From positions 69,386,501-69,450,500 of the forward strand of contig CM060910.1 in the NCBI GenBank assembly GCA_030737875.1: DNA of 64,000 nucleotides. Direction: 5' to 3'. The stretch is from Allium sativum. Taxonomy: Eukaryota; Streptophyta; Magnoliopsida; Asparagales; Amaryllidaceae. A program made the position numbers and the translations under genes. How positions within the stretch are numbered: the stretch's first letter is position 1; each line of letters begins with the position of its first letter. This document shows positions 1-13,499 of this stretch, piece after piece. A model generated the notes under the pieces. The model saw only the letters and a program-made list of their open reading frames with translations. It had not been told where the DNA came from and did not search any database.

Positions 1-107
1 AATTTCTAGTCATTATTATTTAAAATAAATCATTCTAAATATTCAAAATCCATTAAAGTTGCCAAAATAAAATTTTAAATTGGTTCTGATTTTCTGGGTT
101 GTTACAT
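1..107 (-). repeat. LTR terminus, gypsy-type (partial)
   Basis: This stretch is about 85% identical to positions 3,420-3,526 and both end in GTTGTTACA. Read on the minus strand this gives a TGTAACA start, as in many plant Ty3/gypsy LTRs. The rest of this LTR lies off the left edge of the window. The pair could be the two LTRs of one minus-strand element or two separate insertions; internal coding sequence is not visible. Confidence 0.5.
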
Positions 108-668
108 CTGTATCTTCCAAATTCCTGTAACAATATCCGTATAGGCACGGAATCCAATATCGAAATATTCCGAAGATTATTTCTATTCCAATCCATTCCA
201 ATTTATTCATTCGAAATTCTTGTTATTTTAAAACCATTCCAAATCCAATTTATTTCTTTTAAAAATATTGGATTATTACGCTAGTTAATAACTAGTTCAT
301 TTTGATAAAAATATATCTTTATCCTCTAAAATGTGGAATTTTTCATCCCAACTCTTTCCAAATCATTTACTATAATTTTACACAAATTATTAATATTTTT
401 AATAATTTTATCAAGGCCCGTACAGTCGGTTTCCAATAATGGCCACCGAACTGCATTCATAGCGATCTTTTCCAAATTTGATTTGGACATAATTCCAAAT
501 CCAACTGTTAGATTAAAAATCTCTTATATTCATCGGAAATCTCTTTCGATACGAACCCAATGGTTCTGGTTTTAGCAGAATCCGACGGTCGGATCTCCCG
601 TAATGTCAATTCGAAGTCAATGGCCAAAATTCGCGAACGGTCGTGACGCAGCGCATTCTATTCAAGTC

Positions 669-713
<45 letters not shown>

Positions 714-2264
714 TATATATTTCATCGATTTCCATTTAATCTTATTTTATAAATCATTTTTAAATTCGTTTAAAAATTCGTTTTAAAACGATTCCCACTT
801 TCACTTCAATTTTAAATCAAAATAGAATACTCTTCATCACTATAATTTTTAAATGATAATATTTTCAAAATATCACATTTTGAAATCTTTTCCTTTTCGA
901 TATTCATTATAAAAATGAATAAAATCGATATAAATATCGTTTGTGTTAAAATGGCGTAAATCTAATCAACACGGCTTCACATATTTCAATATTTTCGTGT
1001 CCATCCCAAATCGGACATCAAAATCATATTTTAATCCTTTATTGAATATTATTTTTAAAATATTTGTTATTTCATAATATTTTTTTATTTTAAAATATTC
1101 ATTCCTTTTGAATTGGAATCATACCCAATCAATTACCATATAATTTATTTATATGAATTGCATACAACACATGTACACAACAATAATGACAAACCATCAT
1201 CCATTATCTAGAGTGCGTTACACAACTGCATAAGCATTAAATATAAATAGTTAACGCTTACAACAGTCTATCAACCAATCGATTGACATATAACTAAACA
1301 ATTGGGATTAGTGTACGCCAATTATCATCCCAATACCTGTGCGAGGTTTCAAACAACAAATACTGAATATTATTTGTGTAGTTGGGCGATGTGCTAAATT
1401 TTATCGTCCCAATCAATATCAGATGAATAGGTGTACATAAACAAATCGTTCGATTTGTATATGAATATTTATTTTCATTTCAAGAGAATTTTATGCCACT
1501 CATATATACGTTAAAAATTATTTTTTAACGATAAAATATTTATTTCAACACTTGAATATTTTTAATAGTTCATACATACATTAAAAATATAATTATATTT
1601 TTAACGGATAAATATTTATTTTGGAAAATTTCGGCATTATAACGGCGCGACATGAGAACCGGAGTAATGTCTAGCACTACCCCTCTCCTGAGACTGGCTC
1701 GCGCCATACACAACCAATTCAATCAATCACAAAACTACAATACTATTCATAACCACAATACAGTCAGTTTTCGCAATACAATCCAAACAAACAACTATGG
1801 TTTGTACAATAAATAGTGTCGGGGGCTACTAAGCCCCATCTGCAACCTTGTATATATTTAACTGTAAGTTGATTTGAGTTAGAAAGAGTTCTCACCTTTG
1901 GTTTCCACTCTGTCATCCTTTGATTGGTTATCCTAAATTCTCCAGGAATCCCGCATGTCTATTTTATGAATAACATACATAAGTTAAAAAAGATATTTTT
2001 ATCTATCAAATAATTATTTCATAGCATGACTATTTTATAAATAGTATAAATACGATAAAAATCATATTTTTATCTTTTAAAAAATAATTCCATAGTATGA
2101 CTATTTTATAAATAGTATACATACGATAAAAGTCATACGATAAAAATCATATTTTTATATAACTAAAAATTATATTTTTATCTAACTAAAAATCATATCT
2201 TTATCCAACTAAAAATCGTATCTTTATATAGTTAAAAATCATATTTTTATCTAATTAAAAAAAA
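108..2264. other. non-coding, LTR-retrotransposon-derived
   Basis: AT-rich sequence without a credible gene. It sits between two copies of the same LTR terminus. The short open frames at 99-284 and 333-575 have no recognisable domain and low-complexity composition. Positions 1,640-1,710 look like LTR-internal sequence (a palindromic GGCGCGACATGAG region). I see no gag or pol motif. Confidence 0.4.
671..709. repeat. (TA)n microsatellite
   Basis: A nearly pure run of about 19 TA units, followed by a second short TA stretch at 711-720. It is simple-sequence DNA within the retrotransposon-derived region. Confidence 0.9.
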
Positions 2265-2610
2265 TTGGGAAAACTCACTGTTTTCGATCGGAGGAGGCGA
2301 TGCTTGCGCGGTTCGTCGGAGGGGAGGGTGCTCGTGATGGTGCAGGTGGTCAGGGAGGCGCTGTGGCAGGCGGCGGGGGCCCAGATTGGTCGGAGCAGCG
2401 GTTTTAAAGGGGGGTTCAGGGCTTGGGGTCGGAAAAGAAGGAGGAGAGAGGGAAGAGCAGGCGCGGCAGGGGGGAAGGCCTGAGATCGGCGGTGCCGGTG
2501 CGGTTGGAGCAGCAGTAGAAGATCTGGGGGAGGGAGCGGCAGTGAACGAGATCGTCGGTCCCTTTTTTTTTCTTTTTTTCCTAATCGGGTTTGACTGAGG
2601 AAAGGGGGAG
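2265..2610. other. GC-rich patch in AT-rich DNA
   Basis: A sharp change to G-rich sequence (GGAGG, GGCGG and GGGGGCCC motifs) about 340 bp long, ending in a T-run near 2,563-2,580. The two overlapping open frames here (2,265-2,483 and 2,386-2,598) are arginine/glycine-rich and unrecognised. They may be a consequence of composition, or the leader/5-prime UTR of a captured or LTR-driven transcript. I do not call a gene. Confidence 0.35.
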
Positions 2611-2639
2611 ATAAGGGTTATATTAATTATATAATTATT

Positions 2640-3526
2640 TTAATTTAATTTCCAAAAAAGTTAGATTTTTAATTCAAACTCCAAATCAAACCCAACAACT
2701 GTCGTCCCTAGCTAATTACCCCCATTCTGAACACAATGGGATATGTCCGTAAGCCAATTCGACTGTTACGATCAGTTTTTATCAGAAATAAAATATAAAT
2801 TAGTACAACGTTCAAAATTGATTTCAATGTACATTTTAAATTACCGGGGCCACATACTAACTCCAAAAATTCCAGAAAAATAAATCTAGCTATGATTTGA
2901 TGATACAGTTCTAACAAAACTAATTTCGTCAAATTTGAAGGCCGTTTGAAAAATGGCATTTTCCCAGTCGATTAATATCAAACTGAAATTACCAAATGCG
3001 TTTAAATTCACCACACTCACATATTAACTCCAAAAATTATGAAAATTGGAATCTAGCAATAATTTGATATTCCAGATCCAACAAAAGTTATTTCGTCGAA
3101 AATGGAGGTCGTTTGCAAATGGCTACTTTTAAGGGCTATATATTGTATAAAATATATATAAATTCCATAGTGACTATTCTGAATTTTAAATTGGACATAA
3201 CTTACAGTTTATATTATGAAATCTGTATTTTTCACATTAATTAGAAATATATAATTAAATAGATTCAAATATTTCTGGTTTTATTGAAATCCGATTTATT
3301 CTGAATTCTATACCTCATTTGAAATTTGAAATTTGAAATTGAATTTTCAAACTACCGCGCCATTTCTGGCTCATTTTACAATTAAAATAAATTTATACGT
3401 TCTAACTTCGATTAAAATAATTTTTAGTCATTATTATTTAAAATAAATCATTTTAAATATCCAAAATCGATTAAAATGGCTAAAATAAAAAATTTAAATT
3501 GGTTCTGAAAATCCGAGTTGTTACAA
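2640..3526 (-). repeat. LTR fragment, gypsy-type, minus orientation
   Basis: Ends at 3,526 in GTTGTTACA, i.e. TGTAACA on the minus strand. The reverse complement of 2,960-3,150 matches 33,868-33,985 (shared GACGAAA..ACTTTTGTTGGATC and CATAATTTTT blocks), and the ATGGCGCGGTAG motif is also shared. The family therefore has at least one further copy inside the Harbinger element. Its left boundary is uncertain. Confidence 0.55.
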
Positions 3527-6129
3527 TAAATTTCCAACTCCATTAGGAATAAATTATTTTATAAAATTCGATGAGATCAAATTCCAAATATAATTTATTA
3601 GACTTATCTAAATTCAATATATATTTCGAATATCGGAATAACATCTATCATCTCCTTTTGAAACGATTTCTAATACATTTTTAAATTCATACTTGAATTT
3701 AAACTTCTAAATTATCTAATGATAATTTATCTCACCTAATTTATAAACGTTGTTTATAAATTTAACTTCCTAGTTTTAAAATTTAAAACAAGTTTCCATT
3801 TCAAATCCATTTGAAGCCCAATTCCTATTCTGGAATATTTTATTGATTATAACTTAAATATATATATATATATACACTGAATCTATTTTCGTATTTAAAA
3901 TTTAAACTTCTATTTTATATAATCCTAATATGTTTTTCTGAAAAAATTTATTTAAATAAATTTGATCTAATAGAATCCAAATCATAAATCCATACAGATT
4001 TATTTTAATTCAATTTACATTCTGAATATCTGAATAGATTTATCATTTCTATTTGAAACTAATTTCAATTTCCCTTTTTAAATTCACGTCTGAATTTAGA
4101 CTTCCCAAATTATCCAAATGATAATTTTTTTCAGTTATAAACACCATTTATAAATTCACTTAAATTCCCCACATTATTTAATTTACAAACATCGTTTGTA
4201 AATTTCACTTCAATTCCAGCGTTATTTAATTTATAAACATAATTTATAAATTTCACTTCAATTCCCTCATTATTTAATTTATAAACATCGTTTATAAATT
4301 TCTTTACTTGTTTTTATTATTCAAAACAAGTTAATATTTCTCATCTTATTTGAAATTCAAATTCTATTTTTGAAAAAATAGATTTTTCCTTTTAAATCTC
4401 AAAATCCCTTTTTCACGATATTTTTATTAGTCAACATTTAGACCCAATGATATTTAAACGTTCAAAAACACCAAATTATCAACGACATGTTTTCTAACAC
4501 ATCATATATGATAATATGTATGAAACAAACAAATAGTAATATTTTTGAGGAATCCAGTTGGATCCCTCCAACCTATTTTTCCTGCATCCATAGACGTTAG
4601 CCAACATAAATAATACCCATTCTGCTTTGAGGCAGGATATCGCGGTATAGAAGGTCATCCACTATCATATTGTGGGGTGCATAGGCTTATCTGCTAATGG
4701 TATTTTGGGAAATATCCAACTACATATATATATATACACACACACACACAATAGCCACAAACACTAAGCCTAAATAACTAATATATTTATAATATCCACA
4801 AAAATAATTAAATGCATCCAAGCAACCCACAAACAACATATAAAAATTCGTTTATAATAAAATTATAGACAAACCGGAGAGTAAATTTACTCACCTAATT
4901 TTAGTTGCTGGAATAAATCCAAGACGTTTGATTTGTATTCCATCCGTCTCTGGAAAAATCCAAATCCATTTCCCGCTAAGTGTCCAACTCGACTTCCGTT
5001 AGCAATTGGACCTTGTATAATTTAAAGATAGTATTTAGAATTATCTGGGCTATATATATTATTATTTTCTCTCTCCTCTCTTAACAAAATCAGACCTTTA
5101 TTTATTAAAAATAAAATCATATACCTTAATTCCATACTCAACTGATTTGTTTACAATTTAATTACTACCATATCAAAATATATTATACCAATTAATTAAA
5201 TCAGCTACTGATTTTATAATTTAGTCTCCACATAAATTTTAAATTTAAAACAAAAAAAATATACCTTACTGGAATGATTTATCACCTCAGCACCTAATTC
5301 CTAATATTGTTTCTCCCCATACAGTAAACACCCAACATCTTCTCTCCACGAAATTGGAATGTTGCTTCACCCTCACATCATTGTGCCCAGCTTGATCCAT
5401 CAACATCGTTGTACTCCACTTGCAAGAACCCAGAAGGTCATGACCATCATGCAAACAATGAAAAAAAATCAGATCCCCTCAAATGATTTCAGCTGATACC
5501 CCTCCTCACCCTAAATCGCGAGCTCCAGTCCACCGCATCGCATCAACTGTGATCGCCAGAACCCATCACATCAGCCTCCGACCACACACCCCTTGCGATC
5601 TTGATTTCACGGTTAACCTAGTTCACTACACATCGATCACCGCGCCTTATGAAATTCATCTGAGTTGAAGCTCGGATGTTCGATTTCCCAAGGTCATGGA
5701 GTCTACCACCAAAACGAGCACGAACGGTGGCCCCAAACACCACTAATAGTCGATGAAACCGAGATTTACTTTTTTCCAAAACATAGATCTCGAATTGCTT
5801 GACAACCTCTTGGTTGAGGGTATTCGAAGTTATTCAGTGGACTGATGGATTTTAAGAGAAGACAATGATTTTTTTTTTGTTGGAATTAATTTAAAAATAA
5901 CGGGTACCCATTTTCCTTTTTTAACTTGAGGACTTCGGTTTCCAGAGAACAAAAATGGAAGGAATTGAAAAGGGATTGTTGCATTTAATTATAATGGAGA
6001 AAGTAGGATTCGAGCAGAAGGAATAGGCCTGCGTGATTTTAATGTCTAGGGTACTTGCATGTACCTATGTTGTTTAGCTTATTACTTTATTTTATTTTGA
6101 TTAGAACCGTATGATTTATTTAATTTAAA
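3527..6129. other. non-coding, degenerate repeats
   Basis: AT-rich, with several short degenerate direct repeats (TTATTTAATTTATAAACAT..TTTATAAATTTCACTT at 4,170-4,300), a TA run near 3,861-3,872 and a TA/CA run at 4,722-4,750. The open frame at 5,483-5,668 sits in a locally C-rich stretch and has no recognisable domain. I see no gene. Confidence 0.4.
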
Positions 6130-7477
6130 ATAACACGTGTTTTTTTCTCAAACTCCTATTTGAACGCAACAACTAACATTCCTAAGGTTATACCACTATC
6201 CTGAAAACACTGGAACAGACCTCGAAGCTCAATTCGATCATATGGAGAAGATATAAATTTAAATCGATATAAATTAAATTCAAAACAATTTAATTCCTTG
6301 GTAATAAATTATTTTTGTCGTCGATTCTATTCAAATAAAATTTCAATTAATTATTTAAATCGTTTTGACTCGGTTTAAATTTTGAATTGAATTATTATAG
6401 ATTCTCATATTACGATAATTATATATATTCGAAATAAATCGTATTTCAATTATTAAATTGATAACTCAATATAACGATTTATATTATCTACTCAATATTT
6501 AAAACCATAATAAATATTTAAAATAAATTGTTCAAAAATCCGTGTCGTTACAGCCGGTTAGGTAGTAACACGGGTGTCCGCCGGGGGAAGGTTATAAATG
6601 ACGAGATGCCGTCTACCTATCCTATAGATAATAAGTGACTACTTACTATCTCTCGTCTTATGCAAGGAATGGGTATATGTCTGAAAGATGGAAGCCTTAA
6701 ATTAGTAGGACTTGTAGCTAGTGTCCTCTAATTTATATTAGTGTGGAGCAAACCACTAAGTAAGGTATTAAGTGATCGATGGTCTGCCTTGAGTCTTAAG
6801 TGATTGAAAAGATCCACCCATATGTATTATTGGTAGTGAGGACTTTAGTGGATATATAGAAATAATTAACCTCCTTATGGAATAGTGAGCACTTGAGAGC
6901 CCACCTCTTAGTTTTGGCAATTGGTTGAATGGTGGTCTAAAGGCTTAAGACTTATATGTAAACATTCTATCCCAGTATTGCTATATTATTATAGTTATAT
7001 TTTAGGAATACTACTTCAAAAATGGTAGTTTCTTCGTTGTGGATGAATCTTTACAAGGTTAGGTCAGGATTACTGGCCTTGTTAGACATATGTTTTGGTT
7101 TTGGCCAAACGGGATACATTTGTGTATTATAAGCAGTGTTATACGTTTCCTACTCACCAAGACTTGTTGTTATGACCCCCCCTCCTCATAACAAATCTCT
7201 GGTTTAGGTCGAGGAAGACAAGTCCTAGCAGATGTTTTGTTTGGTTTTCAGTTCTCGTTCTCTCATGGTCGATATCAATGTGACGATGTGTTTTAATGTA
7301 GTTATCTAAATCAATATTAGTTATCATATTTTGTTTCTGCGTTAGATAGTTTTATTTTACTTTGCTTATGCTCATGCTCACTATTTGCAAGTACCGGATT
7401 TATACTCTCCATTCTTGGATGGCTTCAGTTTTAATATTTTGTTGAAATTCAAACTCGGAAAAGTATGAAGTGTTACA
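6130..7477 (+). repeat. LTR remnants ending at TGTTACA
   Basis: Two boundaries of LTR type are visible: GTGTCGTTACA at 6,542-6,552 and AAGTGTTACA ending at 7,477. Between them, sequence such as the AGTAACACGGGTGTCCGCC block (6,564-6,582) and the CTACCTATCCTATAG block looks like plant gypsy LTR. A loosely similar region appears inverted near 19,390-19,620. Assignment rests on termini and on the primer-binding-like site that follows. Confidence 0.45.
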
Positions 7478-7479
7478 TC

Positions 7480-7491
7480 TGGTATTGGAGC
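7480..7491 (+). promoter_or_regulatory. primer-binding-site-like sequence
   Basis: TGGTATTGGAGC directly follows the LTR-like end at 7,477. It differs at two positions from TGGTATCAGAGC, the site complementary to initiator methionine tRNA used by many plant retrotransposons. No gag follows within the next 2 kb, so the element is decayed. Confidence 0.45.
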
Positions 7492-9895
7492 TTAGGTTTA
7501 GACGATCAGAGGAATTAACAAATCAGGATTTGTAAGAGAATGTATTCGAATTTATTTTCTATTCTCTTTCGTCTTTCTTACTTGGCACTAAAGTATTTGG
7601 ATGATGAGATAGTCGTAGGCCTATTTAATTAAGATAGGATTTAAACGACTAGGAGGTAAAAATATTTTGAGTTCGAGTATTCCGCCAACCCAAAATATAC
7701 CCTACGGCGCATTTGGCAATTTTATTTTGGAATAGCATGAGGACGACATATGGTGAATCACATGGATTTGAGCTGGGTGGCTGGACGTCGCAATTTCTTG
7801 TTTTTGGCTTTTTTTGGGAGTTTAAATCGATGACCTTTTCTTAGTCTTAAATGGGGAATTCACGTTAATGTGTCGTTAAAGTATGTATATTCTTTTGATA
7901 GAATTTATCATTTGAATCTTTAGTCCTGTGATCGGAGTGATTTCAGTTTTTATAACTATTTTTGAAATTAAAGAGCGTTTTCTTAAAATTTAAATTATCG
8001 TTTTCGAGAAATTATTTTCTGAATAAAGATTTGAGTAAAACAAAATATAATCATAGAAATTTAAGTCTAACTATGTTTCGGATTTTTGGGTTTTGTGTAT
8101 TTTTTGTAAATAATCTATCTGGGTAAGAAGAAGGAATTTGAGATGACATGGAATAAGCCTCGAAATTAATAAACTATAATTACTCGTTCCTTGTGATTTC
8201 TAATATTCCTCTTTTTAAATATTTTGGATGATTAATAGAAATTATCACAAATTACTTTTTTAGAGGGTTAAAATCTGGATAGTCCAAAATGTGGAAAGAA
8301 TGTTCCACTCAGCAGAAACAACTGGAATATAAAATTTTAAATATATATTTATATCGTAAGACCCTAAGTTAAAATAATTAAATTTTAATATCGAATTTTT
8401 TTTTCAAAATTTTCTCTTGGAAGAGACTAAGGAAAATTTATTTAGCTTAGGGTATTTTATTTATTAAATCGTTTGTGTTATTTGTCAGCTAGCTAAGGGG
8501 AAAATCTATTTTATTTATTTTGGATTTCTAGCTAATTTTTCTTTTGGTGAATTCATTGTTGTATGGTCGCATCCTTTTGTTCGGACTACTTTGAATCTTT
8601 GGAGACTGTTTGGAGTTTGACTGCGGTCTATGACACCGCCGTGGTGAGGACAAGTATTTTCCGGAGTCGCGTCAAATCTTAAGAGATGACGCAATACGAT
8701 TTATATTTTAATCCGACCCCTATAGGATTAAGGTTCAACCTTTATCTATTTAATAGTTGATCGTTTAGTGGTATACCTAGAGAGGTCAACTATTTGATGG
8801 GTTCTGGTACAACTTGAACCTAGGAACCAACCGTAAAAGCTGCATCCAAAACTCCATAAACTTCTTTCTTTCGTCCTACCTTCCTCATATAGCTAAACCA
8901 TATTTATTCTTCTTCACTTTCTTTGTCGTTGCCTCGTCTCCTTCTTTTTATGCACTAGTTTGTGCACTAGATCTTGCCCTACCAGTACTCCAAGATCTAA
9001 CCACAATTTCTTCTCTCCAATCACTTCTTAGCTCGTAGTGCCTACTTGCGCTATTCGATCTTTCTCGTATCATTTAAGTCTCATTCTTAGGGAGAGAGAC
9101 CATTTTTTGGATTGGATTGATCATAAAGGTTCATCGCTTTAGGGCTAAGAGATTTAGTCGTAACAGTAGCACCAGTACTTTGCTTTGAAGTTTTTGAGTA
9201 GGGTCATTGTTTGTGCTGCATCTGCCTTTGCCGCATCTTGTTGAAATATATTTTTGAAAAAGGCAATCGTCATTTCGAGGGTGAAGATTGAGCTATCTTT
9301 GGATGGTTTTTTTGAGGAGAATCTCATTGAGATTTTTACAGACATCTGTATTTTATATGGACTTGAATGATCTTTATTTTCTTCTGGCTTTGGAGATTCT
9401 GTAGCAGATCTGTTCTTCCTAAATGTCGATTTTTGACTTTGGAAATCTATGATCGGCCTACACATATGGATGTGTGATTCATTTAACACATTAATCCAAA
9501 GATGGAAAGTTACGACTAGATTTGTCTTATGATGCGGAAATCAATCTTTTCTTTGATTGATGGCGTAACCATTATTTAGTACACATCATATTTGATTCAG
9601 CTTGTTGTCCTTGTATGTTGTTTTCTGGAGTTTCTTTCTGTATTTCCACATATCCACTTTTGTATTTTGGTAATGTTAGGTTAATTTCCGTGAATGCCGG
9701 TTTTGTGGTGGGTTTCTTTTGTCGTCGCAAAATTCCCTCTTAGAAGAGATAGTGATGTGAGAACCTCCAATAACATCAGCTATATCTACAACACAATATT
9801 AAGCATCTTGCTGCCATGATATGACTTGTCGAAGGTCGTGGAAATAGTTTGAGATCCAGTTGCGGAGAAAGACATCTCGTTGTTTATAGGCAATG
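7492..9895. other. no recognisable gene
   Basis: Probably the decayed internal region of the retrotransposon whose LTR ends at 7,477. An uninterrupted 111-codon minus-strand frame at 9,154-9,489 is lysine/serine-rich and matches nothing I recognise. A plus-strand frame at 8,814-9,038 starts with a hydrophobic stretch but is also unrecognised. I would not call either a gene. Confidence 0.35.
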
Positions 9896-9932
9896 CACTG
9901 CACCAAAACAGGGGATTCCCAACAAGTATAGG
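9896..9932 (+). mobile_element. candidate CACTA-like terminus
   Basis: CACTGCACCAAAACAG resembles CACTA-superfamily ends, which start CACTA or CACTG and continue CAACAAAA. It is followed at once by subterminal-style inverted repeats (GTAACACTT..AAGTGTTAC). Decayed En/Spm-type coding exons lie downstream. I did not find a matching right end or a 3-bp duplication, so the boundary is tentative. Confidence 0.4.
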
Positions 9933-10002
9933 TGTTACAAAAAAATTCTGTAACACTTTTAAGTGTTACCAACGACCTGTGAGGAATTGTCCAGCCATAT
10001 TT

Positions 10003-10343
10003 GTAACACTTGTAGGTGTTACAAACAGAGTAATTGCTAATGCTTATAAGTGTTGGAACCAGAAGATACGGTAGCACTTATAAGTGTTACAAACATATTC
10101 ATTACTAACGCTTATAAATGTTGGAACCATAAGATATGGTAACACTTATAAGAGTTACAAACATATTCATTACTAACACTTATAAATGTTGGAACCATAA
10201 GATATGGTAACACTTATAAGAGTTACAAACATATTCATTGCTAACAGTTACAAATGTTGCAACCATAAGATATGGTAACACTTATAAGCTTTACAAATAT
10301 ATTCATTGCTAACACTTATAAATGTCAGTATCATAATCCCACT
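10003..10343. repeat. 68-bp tandem array (5 units)
   Basis: Units begin near 10,003, 10,071, 10,139, 10,207 and 10,275. Each contains two inverted motifs of the AACACTTATAAGTGTT type and a GTTGGAACCATAAGATATGG block. A degenerate tail continues to about 10,395. Such arrays are typical of the subterminal regions of CACTA elements, where the element's own DNA-binding protein attaches. Confidence 0.85.
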
Positions 10344-10644
10344 GACACTTACAAATGTTGGCATACATAAATTGCTAACACTTATAAATGAGTATATATA
10401 ACATGTCTATATGATTTTCAGTCACATATATAATTCAACATATCAATTGAAATAAAAGTATTTGGTACACTTCCATATTTCAAATTCACCAATGTCACTT
10501 TTGCATAACGCTTCCAATTTCAAAATACCATAATATCAAGTTCAAATTACAATAAACAATATGAAGTTCTACTAAAGACACATAGAATTTTAGATACTAC
10601 AAAGGCGAAACGTGGACCATATCACAAAGCCTTCATCCGAAAAT

Positions 10645-11331
10645 TCACAAATATTGTAGTGTCCGTTTTTGAGGACCGTAAATTGGTGCTTCCAGATCTA
10701 AAACTTCTGTTATCCAAACAACTTTCTCAACACCTTGCACTATCTCTCTAAAATAACACATGGTTTGTGTTCCAATATAAGCTTTTTCTACATTCTTCCT
10801 CAAATCTTGTGATAATAGCATTCCATATTGTTTTTCCCTTGTTGATGATCCGACATCATTTAATGGAATAAGCAAATTAATAATTCCGACGTTCGGTGTA
10901 GATTTATCCAAATTAGAGGCGGTTTTTGTCGTAGGCATCACAATGCCGCCATTCACGTTATGTTGCAATCCTGGTACCATAGTAAGAAAGGATGAAGCAA
11001 AAGATTTCAGAGCAACATTGATTTGGATTGACACTTGACTCGCCTCTTGACTTGCAACTTGATTTTGTAATTCCATAGATCACTGACGAAAATCATCCTT
11101 TTTATTCTTGTCGGCAATTTCTTTTGAAGCTTGCATCATCTTTATGTTCTTTACGGAAGAAGAAAAGCTTATTGCACGACAATAATTTTTCCTTTTATCA
11201 GAACAAAAAACTTTAGAGATAGGATCATTGTCAAGATCAAACGTATTTGCTTTCCCATTGCCATTACATTTCAAATTCTGTTTTTTTTTCCTCCTCCCCC
11301 ACAAGTGCCTACAAAATATAAATGCACTCAT
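10645..11331 (-). pseudogene. En/Spm-type accessory transposase, C-terminal part (decayed)
   Basis: Two adjacent minus-strand frames (11,331-11,080 and 11,076-10,645) carry a lysine-rich segment, then a Q/S-rich segment and a terminal region with IGTQTMCYFREIVQGVEKVV. I associate this layout with TNP1/Ptta-type proteins of plant CACTA elements, by memory of the family rather than by alignment. A stop between the frames separates them unless it lies in an intron. Upstream exons with a clearer domain lie at 13.8-14.6 kb on the same strand, with the palindrome-bounded 11.6-13.7-kb region between them. Confidence 0.4.
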
Positions 11332-11629
11332 TTTTATGGAAATAACAAATTGAAAAATTGATAAATAACAAGTGTATTTGCAAAACTGATAAATAATAAG
11401 TTATCATTCCACAACTGACAAATAACAAGAGAATTCCAAAATAGAAAAATTATGAGAAAGGAATTAAAATTCCATTTAATTCTATAATTTTCCTATCAAA
11501 AAAGACACTTTTTTGAGTAAGAACTGTTATTTCAAAATTTTAAAAAAACCAAATGCATATAATGTGGACTAATTTTGATGTAAACTGGTAAGCCTTCTTT
11601 ATCAATAGAGAGTTCATTCCCTATTTGCC

Positions 11630-11795
11630 CTAAGCGGATCAGTTTTTGCATAAACTAAGCCGAGGCTTAGTTTTCACGCAAAAACTGAGCGGCTCATTTA
11701 ATGTGAAAACTGAACTGAATAGCTCAGTTTTTGTGCAAAAACTGAGCAGCTCAGTTTTCGCACGAAAACTGACCAACTCAGCTTTCGCATAGAGG
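11630..11795. repeat. AAAACTGAGC palindromic repeats, left cluster
   Basis: Repeated inverted motifs of CTCAGTTTT..AAAACTGAG type, for example GCTCAGTTTTTGTGCAAAAA followed by CTGAGCAGCTCAGTTTTCGC. The same family recurs at 13,500-13,740, so the 2.1 kb between may be a small nested element with palindromic subterminal arrays. I could not define exact termini or a target duplication. Confidence 0.7.
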
Positions 11796-13499
11796 TGAAA
11801 TTGGCCTTTCTAACTTTGTATATTTTAGTGTAAATCTAGACTTCATAATAAATGCATGCACGGGCATTGAAAATAGCAATAGGACAATAACGTATTTTAT
11901 AAATTGAAATTCACTAGTATAAGTTTCATATAAGATTATAAAATGGAAACATGTGATAGGAAATAGGTAAGGGACGAAAATCAAGCAAGTTAAATGAGCA
12001 AAAATGAACAAAATACAGCAGGCTATTCACATATAGTACTACTGCACTGTGTTTTCAAATGGCTTCATACAAATTCAATGTAAAAGAAAGAGAAAGAATG
12101 CATATAAAAGATGTGTGTACCCTTTTAGTATTCATATAAGAATGAAGTCTAAAGAGCAAGGCAACAACAAAAAGGACAGGGACATGTTCAAACGACAGGG
12201 GACATGGAACAGACGTGTGTAAATTCAAAGCAAAGAATGGATAAAAAGTTAAAAAGAATAAGATAGGATAATTACGCCCTTACGCATGATCATGGCACAT
12301 GCGTCACGTGTATATTATTGTTTTACAGATGTTGTATGTTTCACATATGCAAGGGAAATTGATTTATTCAAATACCGCATAATTTATATAAACTGTCACA
12401 AAAAGAAAGAAATAGAAAGGCTAAACAGTACAAAGAAAACCAAAAAACCAAAAGTGATGCATATAACATATTATTCAACATCATTGTCACCAGTCATTTT
12501 CCTCGATATTTTTAATTTGCAAAATAAAAAATTGGATAAAGTGATTAAATAATGGATATATGTTACAGTTGTTCTCAAAGTTGACTCTCTGGAAAATAGC
12601 TTTAATTGCTGTTAATTTAGGAAAAATAAAATATTAACCTATGAAATATTCGTTTAAAAGATTTCTGTTAGAATATAACCAATACATTGACCTAACAAAC
12701 AGAATAAAAATAATGACCCAATTAGATCGCCTGACTTTAGAATGGGGGTAGTAATGTAACCAAAAAAAGTAAAGATGCAGATGCCTAGAACTGTGCCAAC
12801 AGTTACAAAACCAAAATAAAATTGAGAACTCTATAGAAATGTAAAAAATAAATAGAGGATAAGTCTGTATTTATGTCAATTATCATATATAATTTAGGCA
12901 ATGAGAAAACTTACTATTCTCATTTTATAAATTGTGGCTAGAATAATAAAAATATTGTTAAATATGTATCTATATATTGGATGGATTCATTTACAACAGT
13001 TGATGCTAAAATATCTAAATAACCTTTTGGCAGTTTAAATCGCTTTGGCTGAATGAACCTTATTATCTTTGAAAGTTAATTTCGAGTAGTGAACAATCGA
13101 TGGAATAATCCTTTTCAGATTGCAGCAACCCTTGTGCTATTCATATTCAAGAACTTCGACGAAACAAATGATTCCTCGTGCAATAAATACAAAGATTATA
13201 AGGCATGCCTGATTAAGATTCATAGTGGAAGTGAACAAATCCTTTGATAAAGCAATGAAGACTTAGATTACATCGAACATGATGTGAATTTCATCCGACA
13301 AAAAGAGAATACGATGAAATATAAATTATTTTTAGCTATCCACCATATTATAGATTCTTTAATTAAGGTTGGAAATTCGAAGAAAGTAGTTCAAGAATTC
13401 GTTTATTATAGAAGAATTTTGTAACCAATATTGGATACGTTGTCAGTAACGTATAATGTAAAGAAGGCGATAATTATGTACATTACATTGCAACTTGAG
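11796..13499. other. no recognisable gene
   Basis: AT-rich sequence between the two AAAACTGAGC clusters. Short frames at 11,778-12,011 and 12,286-12,552 show no recognisable motif. It is either an intron of the decayed CACTA gene or the body of a nested non-autonomous element. Confidence 0.35.

Noticed and set aside
5483..5668. 61-codon frame in a C-rich stretch
   Set aside because: No domain, no start context and no splice signal that links it to a gene.
9154..9489. 111-codon minus-strand open frame
   Set aside because: No recognisable motif, and composition like the surroundings; could be chance in AT-rich DNA.
10003..10343. Regularly spaced repeats that might suggest a CRISPR array
   Set aside because: Units are contiguous 68-bp tandem copies without unique spacers, in a plant nuclear context.
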